From assembly GCF_008831285.2 (NCBI RefSeq), contig NW_022204971.1, positions 1 to 53,489 on the forward strand: a stretch of 53,489 nt of DNA, in the 5' to 3' direction. Below, in pieces: positions 34,792 through 45,740 of this stretch (the stretch's first letter is position 1; every line of letters starts with the position of its first letter). The notes beneath the pieces are model-generated. The model was not told the DNA's origin, made no database searches, and saw only the letters and a program-made list of their open reading frames with translations. The position numbers and the translations under genes are program-made. The stretch is from Nymphaea colorata. Taxonomy: Eukaryota > Streptophyta > Magnoliopsida > Nymphaeales > Nymphaeaceae.

Positions 34792-37660
34792 TCATAGATT
34801 CTTCAAATGCTCATCCTCGTCCATCTTCTTAACAATATCGTTATAATTCTTATAGTAAAGCAACAACTAACGAATGCTATAGGAATTAGTTGATTTCAAT
34901 TTTATGAAATCAATCTCTCTCTATCTCAGATGCAACAAAATTGATGAAGGATATGGTTGGATCTTATACAGCTAGTCATACGTAAAAGAGAAAATACAGG
35001 TAGTCAAAGAGATAGAGTAGAGATGCATCGAGTCGTATTTTATTATCAACCAACAATTACGGTTGTCGTAACTATCCTACTCCTAATTTCCGAATTTTTG
35101 CAAATATTTACGGAACCAATGACTTATCTGCACCAAGAAGGAAACCGACCCAAAGAAGATGTTATTCTTCATCTACATTATGATGGAGACCAAAGATAAT
35201 TGCCCTATTTGGGTAGTATTGTATTATTTTTATGAGTCATAAATGCCTGATGTTCTGAAGACTTGGGAATTGGTCCGGCTGATCATTTTTAATTTTTGCA
35301 AAAGGAGTGGAAAAGTGTTATTGTAATCCTAAATCCATGTAGTTGTTGCATCGTAGAAGGATGTAAATGTATTGCTGATCATATCTCTTGTTTTTATTGC
35401 GAAATTTCCTTCAATCAGCATCCTTTGAACCTAATCATCTTCCTTGTCCTCTTAGTCCGAAAAATCTGAGAAATACCTATCAAAATAGATAATTTTAGGA
35501 TCTTCTGATAGTCCAGTAAGTATTTATCCTTCGTGCAATCGTAGATGACTTGGCTGGCAATGATCTTTAGCCTTATTCGGTCATTCCTAAGCTCGTATTC
35601 CTAGATGTCTGGAGCTACGTATATCATTTTTTGAAGATCATCCGATACTTTCCACATTTCATTTACTCTATCACCTTGAGTAAGCATTAATCATCATCTA
35701 AAAATCTTCCTGCATACTCTCTTTCCAGCAATAATCTGAAATCTTTGTAATATTTCAAGCAAAGCTGCTTGGCTAGCTGTTCAATCAAGGTTAAAACCCT
35801 ATCCTATTGTTCCATATAGACTCTCTGCTTCACGAAACCTTTCTAATTTTCAATCCAGGGATCAGGATATCGATGATTAAAGGCTATGCGTTTGGATTTT
35901 TGGGATGCATGATTTGGTATACCTGGTAAAATGGCCCAAATGAAGCTCATTCGCTTTTAGAATATCTTGATCGATATTCTCCTTGACCTTTATCTGTTTT
36001 TTATTGATGATTTTTAATGCTCCTGGTTGTCCAGTTCGTGCATGGCTCCGAATATCGATGCTCTTTTGGAAATTTTATTAAGATAGAGTTGTCATTGACT
36101 TCTTCATCGTTGTCGCTGGTCGACCGCAGCATTGCACTTTTCTTCAGCATATCCTCAGATTATTTGTAATATTATGGCAGTTTATAGAAGTCGAAGGAAG
36201 GCCAAGTCTGATTAATATGTCCTAGCCATGCTCTATGATTTCTTGCTTAGACAGGATTTCTTTCAAAACTTTGAATTGCCATTTTTCGTTATTCGATTCT
36301 TCTCGGTTTATGGTTTGTAACCCAAGTTGTTTTCAAAAGTTGGTTTTTCATTACTAAACCGTACTGTTTGGAAAGGTCTTCTTGCAGTTCTAATAGCTAC
36401 TATATCTCAGGAATATCTTTTGCTTTATTGCTTTTATGCGTATCTCCACAATGTAGACAGTGTATTTGAACATATTGTCGTTTCTTTCGTCAGTGCCGAG
36501 TATTTCCACTTATGGCAAGAGGTCAAGCCTAGTCATTTTCTTTAAAAATTACACTCCTTACTTATTTTTAACGTTGCACAACGCTGATAGTTTTTATAGA
36601 GTCTTTGTTCTGCCTTCATAAGCTGGTTGAATATCTTTTGGATGAGGGTATCACGCTATTCTTCTCCATTGCAAAGGAAAGTACAGCTATCCCCTTCACC
36701 GTTTTGTACAGTAAAAGTATTCTTATAGAAGAAATGCTCCTCATTGGTCATGATATTGCCTCCACCGTTCTTAAAGGGGACTGAAAGCAAGAACTTCTCC
36801 TTGCCATCATTAGCCTTTCTAGCGATGATGAGTTCAGTATTGAGCAAATATAGCGTAGCTTCGATGATCTGAACATCATTGGAGATGACGGTTACAGGCT
36901 ACTCGAGGATAAACTCCACTCCAGGCTCAGAAATAACATGTGGTAATAGCAGTTTCTTCTCGATTTCTGTAATTTTATAATTGTTGACCACTCTATTCAA
37001 TTTCTAATTGTTGCTTTGGTTGACCTCCTCGAACAGCTTCAAAACCCTGCAAATATTGGCGTAATCGGGATGGTCGGTAGGCGTTCTTTTTTTAATCTAC
37101 TTCATAATCAAGACATATTTGGGCAATCTTTGGACTGGCTTGATGAGATAGTCTTTAAGGGTGAGCAGCTTATGGGTCGGATTCAACCGAGCCTCATCCA
37201 TGAAATGGGCAAAGCTCTTTCTCTCGGTGAGGGTATCGATCAATGTGGAACTGGTGGTATAGTTGTTCAAATATTCAAAGTACATCTTGAAGAAGTGCAC
37301 CTCTTTCTCCACCTTCTCGAAAATCACCTTGTAATGCCAGTAATCCTTGGCCTCTTCGAAGATAGTCACGAAGAAGAGCTCGTTTAGTCGGCGGATCTGG
37401 TCGATGTTCATGAAGATTGTATGAGCTTCTTCCTTGCTGATGATCTTTTTGTTTAGCAGAGGGGTCTGATAGTCAGAAATCACTATGCTGAGATCCCTGA
37501 TATAATTTTCTTCGGTCTCCAGCAACTATCTTATGATCATCTTCCTCTTGAAAAAATCTTTGATTATCCTTCTCACTCGCGACCGGGTAAGGACTCCTCT
37601 GATGAGACCTTGTATCTTGGATGCCGCCTAGTTTTAGAGCGTGGTTCGGTCTGCTTTCAT
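34792..37660 (-). CDS. RhoGEF with IQ, DH, PH and PX-like domains
   Basis: About 955 residues. ATG 37660; IQ-like motif AASKIQGLIRGVLTRSRVRR (residues ~13-32), then the DH domain: LLETEENYIRDLSIVISDY, PLLNKKIIS, and KPVQRLPKYVLIMK, the signature last helix. A PH domain follows (VEFILEEPVTVISNDVQIIE, AEQRLYKN). Next comes FKYTVYIVEIRIKAIKQKIF / RYSSYQNLQEDLSKQYG, which looks like the first part of a PX domain, with its helical end near the C-terminus (LRQREIDFIKL). TGA 34794-34792. DH-PH proteins load GTP on Rho/Rac GTPases at membranes; IQ suggests calmodulin control. Breaks near 37090 and 36540, others in 35000-36000. Confidence 0.85.
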
Positions 37661-37860
37661 ATGATTAATATTATCATTCTGACAGGAATCATAATCACTA
37701 CTCCAAAGATATCAAACCTAAATGAAAATTAGGGGATTTGGGTTAGTCAGAGAAGGCTTTGGATGAGAAATGAGAGAAATAAGAATAATCGTAATTGTGA
37801 ATGACAATAATCATCTTTTAATGTGTTTTTTAGTAAATGACATATTCAACTAATTTAAAG

Positions 37861-39341
37861 ATGATATTTACATCACATTCATCCTCACCTTTCCGTTTCA
37901 CAACTGATTGAATATTTACTTTTCATTTTGATTGAACCGTTATTATATCTTTTACAATTGGATAATTCGGTTACATATGAAATCAAGAATTGCTGATCGT
38001 ATTCTTTAAGCGAAGCTGTAGAACTCTTATTGAAGCAGTTGATGGATAGGATCTTAACTAAATATACAACGATCATTAAGAACTGCTTACCATAAGACCT
38101 GAAACTAGGGGAAAGATTATGGATAAAATCAACCAAATTGTCGCCAGGAAGCAAGCCAAAGAGTTCATAATCAACAAGAGTGGCACAATAAATCGATAAA
38201 CCTTGGCTCTTCTCAAGGCAGCCTTCGATTCCTATACCAAAAACATAGACCTTCCAGCAAAGTAAAAGACAACTATCAGCTCTATAGGGTAAAGTTTCAA
38301 CCTATCTATGTGTGAAATCCAAGCTCTCTATGTTTAGTATACCAACGATCCCAATTTCACTCACAGAATAGCAAATTAGAGCACAGTAAAGATTAGCCAC
38401 TACAGTCAACTAAAAATGCGATCAATAGACTCTCATCAGCAACGGGTGGAGTTTCTTCAAGAACTGATCAAGCGAAGAGGACCCCTTACTGAAAATGAGA
38501 TAATGAGTGAGATGAATAAAGTTGACCACTTGCACCAGTTCAGCAAAGGAGTCAAAATGCCAATTCTAGGAAGATGGTGCAATACATAATGAGGCTTAGT
38601 CACGTCCTTCCACGCATGATCCCCAGTCTCCAGCGCACTCCTAGTAGTGGCTAAACCATAAAAAACCGCTACGCCTACTCTAAGCGTTATCTATAGCTGA
38701 CTGACGACAAGAAAGCTGAGATTTGCTTTATCGGTTAATTCAGTTTCTGCAACAACTTCACGCTGAGCAGCTGCCCACTGATGAAACGCGACACCTTGTC
38801 AACTACCAGTGCGGAAGAGGCTCACGAAGAGTCAAAATCACTCCCAAGGAAGAGGATGTGAGCGATAAATGGGGAAGAAATCTGCAGATATTGGTGGGGA
38901 TATCTATCCACGGCATCATTCACTATGAACTGCATTCAAACATCTTCGAAGAGTGTAATTTCTTTAAGGTATCTGATATTGTATATATAGACTGTTATGG
39001 CTATCGCCAAGCAAATGACTCTACGCCGGCCTCACCATAATAAATATCTCATCGTTGAGACCAGTTTCTTCCACTGCAAGAAGGCCCTACGTAGGATGGA
39101 AAAGCTAACTCAAGTGAAGACCATATTCTTGCCGCCTCAAACACCCATGCTCAATCCAACCGAATATTTCTTTAACGAATTCAAACAACTGGTAAAATCA
39201 AAGGCTAACAAACAGCACAGGACGTATGGAGCAATTTCTACATAATTGTTAGAGAGTATGAAAGAAACGAATATGCAAAATTATTATTTTTGCATAAAAC
39301 CTTACCTCTAACTTGCACTCAGACAGGAATCATTCAAGTGA
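37861..39341 (+). CDS. Tc1/mariner (DDE_3) transposase-derived gene, catalytic residues altered
   Basis: ATG 37861 is the most likely start; coding is clear from SQLIEYLLFILIEPLLYLLQ (~37900) and RPETRGKIMDKINQIVARK, then two helix-turn-helix-like parts (SIGESFNLSMCEIQALYVEY; VEFLQELIKRRGPLTENEI). The nuclease half: AEICFIGEFSFCNN, KWGRNLQILVGISIHGIIHY, NKYLIVETSFFHCKK and IFLPPQTPMLNPTEYFFNEF. These align with the three catalytic blocks of Tc1/mariner transposases, but the first Asp is Gly, the second is Glu, and only the third acid (Glu) stands. TGA 39339-39341. Three missing bases. No convincing terminal inverted repeats seen, so a domesticated or decayed copy is likely. Confidence 0.75.
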
Positions 39342-39391
39342 TATTGTCATAAGTTATATATAATTTGCGAATAATATGGATGATGTGATAA

Positions 39392-40059
39392 TCATTTGCC
39401 AATGGATCTAAGCTTTTCTACTTTATCCTTGTACAGTTTGCACTGGTTCTTGTATTTGTGATACTTCTCTTTGTATTCCTTGCAGAGAACCAACAAAGTA
39501 GCCTCAGTCTAACTTTTGCTCAAAGGAGCTGCTGAAGCTGAGTCGACTTCTTCCGAATGATTCACACTAGCATGACCCAACTTTGCCTTCAGTTCCTCAT
39601 TCTCCATTCTCAGCTTATCACACCTTCTCCTACGTTCATAGTAAAGTTCCTTCAGCTGGTCAATAGAGTTCAGCAGCCTTTCCTTTTACAGCCGCTCTTC
39701 CTATTTGCGTTATTGATTGATGCGCTCTTCTTATTCCTTTGAGAGATCTTATTCCTTTGGGAGACCAAGAAGCAGGCTGTCTATGGAGGGAGCGCCAGAC
39801 TAGTTGAGCCTTTTATTTATCTAGCTAATGTCCAGTTCCAGCGATTGCCTTTTCTTTTCCAAAGTTCGATAGATTTGCTGAGGAGCGCCGACCTATCGAT
39901 GGACTTGCTGACCTAGCCGACGATGAACTAAAGAGAGGAATTGAAGAGCTAATCCTCTTTGGAGTTGCTGAAGATGAGGGTGCTCTGGCGTGACTAGTCT
40001 GAGCTGGAGAGGCCCTAGGATTGATGGCTTTGAGTGCTGCGCTAATTCTATTTGTTCAT
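39392..40059 (-). CDS. coiled-coil protein, 222 residues
   Basis: ATG 40059 (MNKENERSTQSHQS). Ser-rich head to residue ~75, then a heptad region: KKRQSLELDISEINKRLN, KEEERINQ-E-RKEEERLEKE, LLNSIDQLKELYYERRRRC, KYHKYKNQCKLYKDKVEKL, ending RSIGK at TGA 39394-39392. One missing base near 39855 makes exactly 223 codons. The stop is 50 bp from the convergent transposase-derived gene. No family recognised. Confidence 0.65.
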
Positions 40060-40197
40060 GATTATACTTATTATTATAACATATGACACATTCTTGTATA
40101 GCTACATGCTTGCAAGGGAATATCGTTCAAAATGCATGCAAATTATGAAAAATTGCCATATTTTGAGGGTGTTTGTTTATGGGATCATTGGGTGATT

Positions 40198-40670
40198 TCA
40201 ACACCATTCATCCTCGATTATCTTGGCTGCCAACTTTTTCCCCACTAGCTTGGGAGCAGCTGGAGGCTAAGGGATCTCGCTTAGTTATTTTCCACTCCCG
40301 TCGGGATGGCTTCTGCGGCCTGCCTCCTCGAGCAGCAGGGCGAAACCGGCGCTCTATTCGAGTCCGGGAGAGCTGCTGATTGATGAGAAGTAGCGAGTCA
40401 GTTAACGCTGGCGCTCCTGGCAAAAATTAGTGTCTCCGGTGAGCTGGCTGAGCAGACTGGCGAGGTGCTTAGGCTCTGGAAACTTGACTTCCGTCTACGT
40501 TAATGATAAACTACCCGGGGAAGCAGATTGGCGACCGCCCTGAGAGCGGAATACCTAAGCGCCACCTAGTGTTTTTGCCCTTGAGCGTGGATTTATAGCT
40601 GGTAGAGGATGACTCCGTTGTTGGGAAGAGCGGTTAGGAGGCGGATAGTGCAAGGCGTGCCATGTCTCAT
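40198..40670 (-). CDS. PX-domain protein, 150 residues
   Basis: ATG 40670 (MRHGTPCTIRLLTALPNN). A 20-nt intron at 40495-40514 leaves 453 bases = 151 codons, with no break. The fold signature of phox-homology domains is clear: VILYQLQIHAQGQKHEVALR strand, RYSALRAVANLLP, then KFPEPKHL (proline-rich loop), ERQRELTRYFSSISSSPGL and SAGFALLLEEA. PX domains bind phosphoinositides, commonly PI3P, on endosomes. The protein is nearly the domain alone, with a basic Pro-rich tail (PAAPKLVGKKLAAKII). RRYS is reduced to LRYS. TGA 40200-40198. Confidence 0.75.
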
Positions 40671-40697
40671 TAATAAAACTAAAACTAAAAGCAAATA

Positions 40698-43600
40698 TCA
40701 TTGCTGTCGATAGAGGAGGAGGCGGGCTGGATCAGCGGTGATCCTGATGCGTCGGCCCAGCTGGGAGTAGGATTCGTTCGTAGAATTGACTATATTTGGG
40801 GATTGGTTGGGGACGGGGACTCGCAGGACTGGTGAAGAGTCTCTACACTACCAAGATTGGTACGACGGTGATGACCCTGGACACTGCACGAGGGTGGGCG
40901 CGAAGTGGGTGTAGGAAGTGACGCGTTTGATGCCGGCGCTCTCGAAGTAACCTCCACGCTGGTGCACTGGAGAAATGGCTCTGTTTATCTGCGCAGGGAC
41001 GTTCTAGATCTATCGCTCTATTGGCAAGAAGTCTTCACGCTGGTAGCGCATTTAGTAACCGTTTTGGTGGTTGTATCGCAGCTTGGAGTTTATGTTGCTG
41101 CCGAAGGCAGAATTTTCGTTTTATTGACGGTTGTGCTCGAAGCGGCAGCTGAGTCCTTGGTGATGAGGGTATTGATGAAGCTGCTAGCCATTGAACCGGA
41201 ATCTTAGGCGAATGTGCTTCGTTTTATTCAGTTTATGTGCGTTCGTGTATCTTGTCCTGCAGCTCTAAGCTCTGCTGGCGATGCACTTCTTTGAAGGTAA
41301 AAACATATCCACTTTATTCCCCATGCTTGCTACGTCCTGAGCGGAGACTCTGAAGGCGATTGAAGAGTTTTGACATTGGATTGTTGAGGAACGTGGAAAT
41401 TACTTCTGGTGGTTCTGTGTTAGTTAATTTACTGAACAACTTTCATGGATTCGCAATACTACACTCCTGCTAGTCCCTTTTAGCTTTCCAATTTGAAATT
41501 TTCCTCCCTGAGAGAGACAATTTTTTCTTCAAATGTTGAACAGCTGGTATGCTTCATCAATACAGTTGTCTTCATTGATAACTCGCCCAGCCTATCTCTT
41601 AAGACTGATATTTGCTGTGTCTGTTGCGAATATGCTTGCTTTATTGCTGCAGGATATGCTGAATCGTTTCGATTCTTTGGTATAGAAGGGAAATGACGTT
41701 CCTTTGCTCGTCTGCTTGTCTTCTCACGTTGACGAGTTCTTATGATAGTTCCTTGGTCACTCTTGGCTGCGACCTGGCTTGCATTAGCTCGTAAACCATG
41801 GCTTCGCTCTGTGCTGTTTCTTTGGCTAGTCTTTCCTCCATCTGCGCATACATGACCCTGTAGTTTTCCATTTTCTTCTGCTGTTCCTGCACCTGCTGTT
41901 CCAGCTGCTGCCTTACCCTGGCCTAGCTGCTGAAGTATTCCATTTTCTGCTTGAGTTCCTGCAGTTCCATGGCCTGTGAGTTGATGATCCTGTTGCTGTC
42001 CTCGCGCTCGTCGGCCAGGGTGATGACTTGTCCCTGCAGTCCCCTGAGGCTCACCTTAGCCCATGTTGTCGTTCTGCAGTCGGTCGTTTCCCTGCGGTTG
42101 CTGTCCAGTTCAAGCACTAGGTGCTCCATCTGGGCCAGGTTTTGGACCAGGCGCTGCTCGATGCCTTGGTATTGGCCTTGCTGGTGCCCATAGAGCGATA
42201 GTTTTCGCGCAGGGCGTGCAGCTCTGCCACCCGTTGTGCGATCTCGTTGTTTACTCTATCCAGTCTTGAGTCATCCAAGCAAGCCGTTGCCTGTACTCTG
42301 CAAGTAATTTTCCACTGCCGCTACATGCTAGAGTGACTATTGAGCTGCTTGGCCTTTTGGTTTGCTGTCTCCACCTTCAGAGAAAGCTCTCTAATGGTGG
42401 CATTGAGTCGATCCCGATCCAAAGCCATTTATCGTTTCATTTGCTCTCGCCCTGCAGTCTCTTCTATATATCCTCCATCAGCAGCAAGTTTTCTTCCTGC
42501 AATTTGATCTTTCGCTTGTACTCTTCCACCTTGTTGTTGAACTGGCCAAGCTGTCCCCTTAATGCATCATTCTCCTGCCTGAGGGCATCATTGCTAATGC
42601 TCAGTTTTTCCAATTCTGCACACCTGATTTTAAGTGCTAATTTTCAGCCAATCTATGCTTGAGTTGGGCGGTGAGTCGTTCCTGCTAGCGAGTGGAGGCT
42701 ATTGCCCTTTCCTCATAGGCTGCGAACTATTTCTGCGTGACTGTGCTTGATGCAGCTAGTCTGCTCTCCAAACCTTCTGCATATTTTTTAGCTGCTAGTT
42801 TTCCCCAATCCGTTCCCTGACGATGCCGTTGAGCCTCTGCAGCTCAGCTTCTAGTTCATCAATCAATTTTTCGTAGCTTTGCCCTTTTGGCATTCCAGAG
42901 CCAAATGTTCGTTGCTTTATACTGCAGATTGGTAGTGCCTTTGCAGCTACTCGTATGACGATCTTTGGGTGTGCAATTCCTCCTGCAATCTTCTTCTCTC
43001 TTCCTCCATCCCCACACTCCCTTATGCTCTTGTCTTTAGATCCTTTTCCGAGCGTCTCAGCCGGTCGATGTCATCGCTGCGTTTCCTGAGCAGTAATTGA
43101 GGCGGTAGTTTTCCTGAGAGAGGAGGACGAACCTGTTCTAATATTCGTACATCTTATCCTCGACCTCCCTCATTTCCTCTCCCTGATCTGGAACTTGCCG
43201 ACCACTTCCTCCAACCGGCACAGCTAGCTGGTGCGCAACTGCAGCTCCTCCCTGGCCTTGCGGAGGTCGCCGCTCAGCAGAGCAACCTCGTTTTAGTGCT
43301 TGATGGCGAGTTCTCGAGTTTCCCTGCTGATCTGGCTGCGTCTGCGGCTCTAAAACTCCTGTCTTACCTGCTAGAGCTCCTTGGTGCGTGATGCCTCCAG
43401 ACTGGTATACCTGTTGCGCCACCTTTCAATTTAAACCTGCAGTTGGTCGTTCCTAGTTCTTTCTGCTTGATATTTTTCCCTAAGGCCATCCTCTCTGCCC
43501 TTCCGTTGTTCCTCCACTTGCGCCATCAACCTCTCGCAAAACTCTTTCATGCGTTCCAATTACTCCTCAACTCCTTCCCGATGCATTTCATACGCGTGGC

Positions 43601-43929
43601 ATCGTTCGGTCAGTTCCCTGATCTGCACTTAGTAATTTTCGAAGTTAAGGCGCTGTCTCTCTGCGTCCTTGGCCATTATTCGCAGTGTTTCGATCTATTG
43701 TGAGAGGCGCTAGATCTCAATGGTCTGGAAGACAACGACGAAGTTGAGCTTGTTGGAGAGATCCTCTTTCCGATAGCCTGGCAAGTTTTGAATGCGTGAT
43801 CTTTGTTACGCGAGGATACTTTCTAAGCTAGAGGCGTTCTGGGTCCGTGGGCAGCAGGAAGGAGGGCCTGCTGGAGAAGATGGTGGAATGGGTGAGGATG
43901 CTGAGCTCCTGCACCATTGATTTTTCCAT
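40698..43929 (-). CDS. long coiled-coil protein (~1070 residues)
   Basis: ATG 43929 (MEKSMVQELSILTHSTIFSS) is followed by a ~70-residue globular-looking head (RPSFLLPTDPERLELRKYP, NKLNFVVVFQTIEIERLSQQ) and then heptads over most of the length (IRELTERCHAYEMHREGVE, KFCERLMAQVEEQRKGRED, TSLEASRTKELQQVRQEF). The C-terminal ~180 residues are non-coiled and Asn/Arg/Pro-rich (SNINSKLRYNHQNGYQMRY, ISPVHQRGGYFESAGIKRV), ending RLLLYRQQ at TGA 40700-40698. The head plus long rod recalls centriolar/basal-body rod proteins, without identity. Many missing bases; the join near 41200 between rod and tail is inferred, so two genes are possible. Confidence 0.55.
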
Positions 43930-44227
43930 CGAATTCAAATATATGATATGACTACTACTAGCAACTGAAACTACCTCATAAATGCAGGAACTTACAGAAA
44001 TGAGAATATCACAGGGATGGAAAGATATTATTTGCCGGTTTGGAGAGAATCGGAAGAATTAATTGAATAAAACGATAGGATTGTTTCGGGGGTTTAAGGA
44101 AGGATAATTTGATGATGTTTGAATGATTATCTTTATCTTTCATTCTTTTAACTAACAAACATATGATGAGAGGTTGCATACCCTTGATCATATAATTTAA
44201 TATTAAGTTATTTTCCGAGTTTAAACG

Positions 44228-45645
44228 ATGACCGAATACTCCAAAAACTCACGCAACATGAAAGCAGAGACAGTCTCCAACACAGGCGGCAACTCAGGAC
44301 AGGGCCCACCCACCCCTACTCCCAGCACTCAGAATCCCCCTCCCACTGTATCCCCACTTTTACAAAGATTCCCACGAGCGCTCCATGCACTCGGATATCC
44401 CAGAATCCCCAGAAGACAACATCGAGCTGGAATCCAGTACATAATGCCACTGGTCAACGCCATCAAACAGTAAAACGAACACTTGAAAAGCCAAAGAGAA
44501 CAAATCCAACAGAAATGCAGCAGCTCAGCAGACTCTCGCAGGATCTACTGTCGAGAATCAACAGTTGAGAAGACATCATGCTTTGCGAACTCAAGACATA
44601 AGGAAGCTGATCTAGACCATCTCCATCAATACCCATGAGGAAATCACAGACATCAACCACCAATCATTCCTCCTCAAGTAAAGCAACCATGCCCTCGTCA
44701 AGCAAATATAAACCTACATGCGCGCATCGGCCTAAGCCAACGCTGAAATCGCAGCCAGCTCGCAGGAAATCGACAACATATACGGTCAAAGCCACCTCGA
44801 CCAGCAGGCCATCCGCGATCTGCAAATCAAGAATAAACAGCTCTTCTACCGCTGCGAAGAATTGAAGAAACAGGTGGAGGGATTCAACGCAGCCATCGAA
44901 AATGATGCTGTCCATGAAGCACTCGTCGAAGTAGTTGCACTCAAGAATAAAAATAAACAGGATGTTCTCAAGGCTAGGAACCTGCTGCTAGAACATAAGG
45001 AGGAGAAGCCTTTTGTGCAAGAAAATCATGCCAGTGTCGCCATGCAGAATAAGCAACTCAAGAGTGAAGAGCAGGAACTTAAAGAAACCGCCAGAGCTGC
45101 AGAAAGAAAGCTCGAAGAACTGAAAATAACCTACGGACAATCAGTGGAAAAGTTCGCAGAGAGCTTCAGGAACTATGAGAGAGCCAAGAACAGCTTGAAT
45201 CAAAATGAGTAAGAATTGTGAAGACAAAGTAAGCCATCGCCTAGAGCAAGACAAAGGCGAAGAAGATAGAGCCTACTATTGTGCAGTTGAGAGAGGAAAA
45301 ATAGGCATTGAAGCAGAAGATCATTGCAAAGAAGCAGGCTATCGCTAAGGGACAAGATGAACGATTATAGGTTCAGGAGAAACTAGGGAAGGAGCTTAAG
45401 GCATAGCTAAACAAGCTAAAGGAATAAACAAACAAGAATACTGCAAAGATAAATGAATAAATCACTAAAAAGATCACTCCTGAGGCCACCACCGTAGCCA
45501 ACGGGATTTCCAATCCAAAGAGGAATATGCTGAGCTTGTGCAATAGTTCAAGAGCTGGAAGAGTCGATCCGAAGCTTTAAAACCCAAGAAGGAGATAATA
45601 AGGCTAGAGTATCAGCTTAAGAAGTTATTAAACAAAAAAAATTGA
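44228..45645 (+). CDS. coiled-coil protein (~475 residues)
   Basis: ATG 44228 (MTEYSKNSRNMKAETVSNTG), Pro/Thr-rich head, then a rod: DINHQSFLLKQSNHALVKQI, AIRDLQIKNKQLFYRCEELK, NKQDVLKARNLLLEHKEEK, ELKETARAAERKLEELKITY, KELKAELNKLKEETNKNTAK, and a good C-terminus KSWKSRSEALKPKKEIIRL / KKLLNKKN before TGA 45643-45645. Alternating frames reflect four or five missing bases. The pattern is compatible with an intraflagellar-transport or taxilin-like coiled coil but no family is certain. Confidence 0.6.
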
Positions 45646-45740
45646 TTTTTTTGGTATCTTACCATAACTCACATTCATTCATAACCGAATTGCCCAATTT
45701 CCCCTCGGGAAAAATAATCAATACAATTGATTATATATGC

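Noticed and set aside
37681-39333. 12-bp direct repeat GACAGGAATCAT at 37681-37692 and 39322-39333 flanking the transposase-like gene
   Set aside because: The right copy lies inside the coding 3' end and the repeat is direct, not inverted; no TA target-site duplication or terminal inverted repeat could be matched, so it is probably chance.
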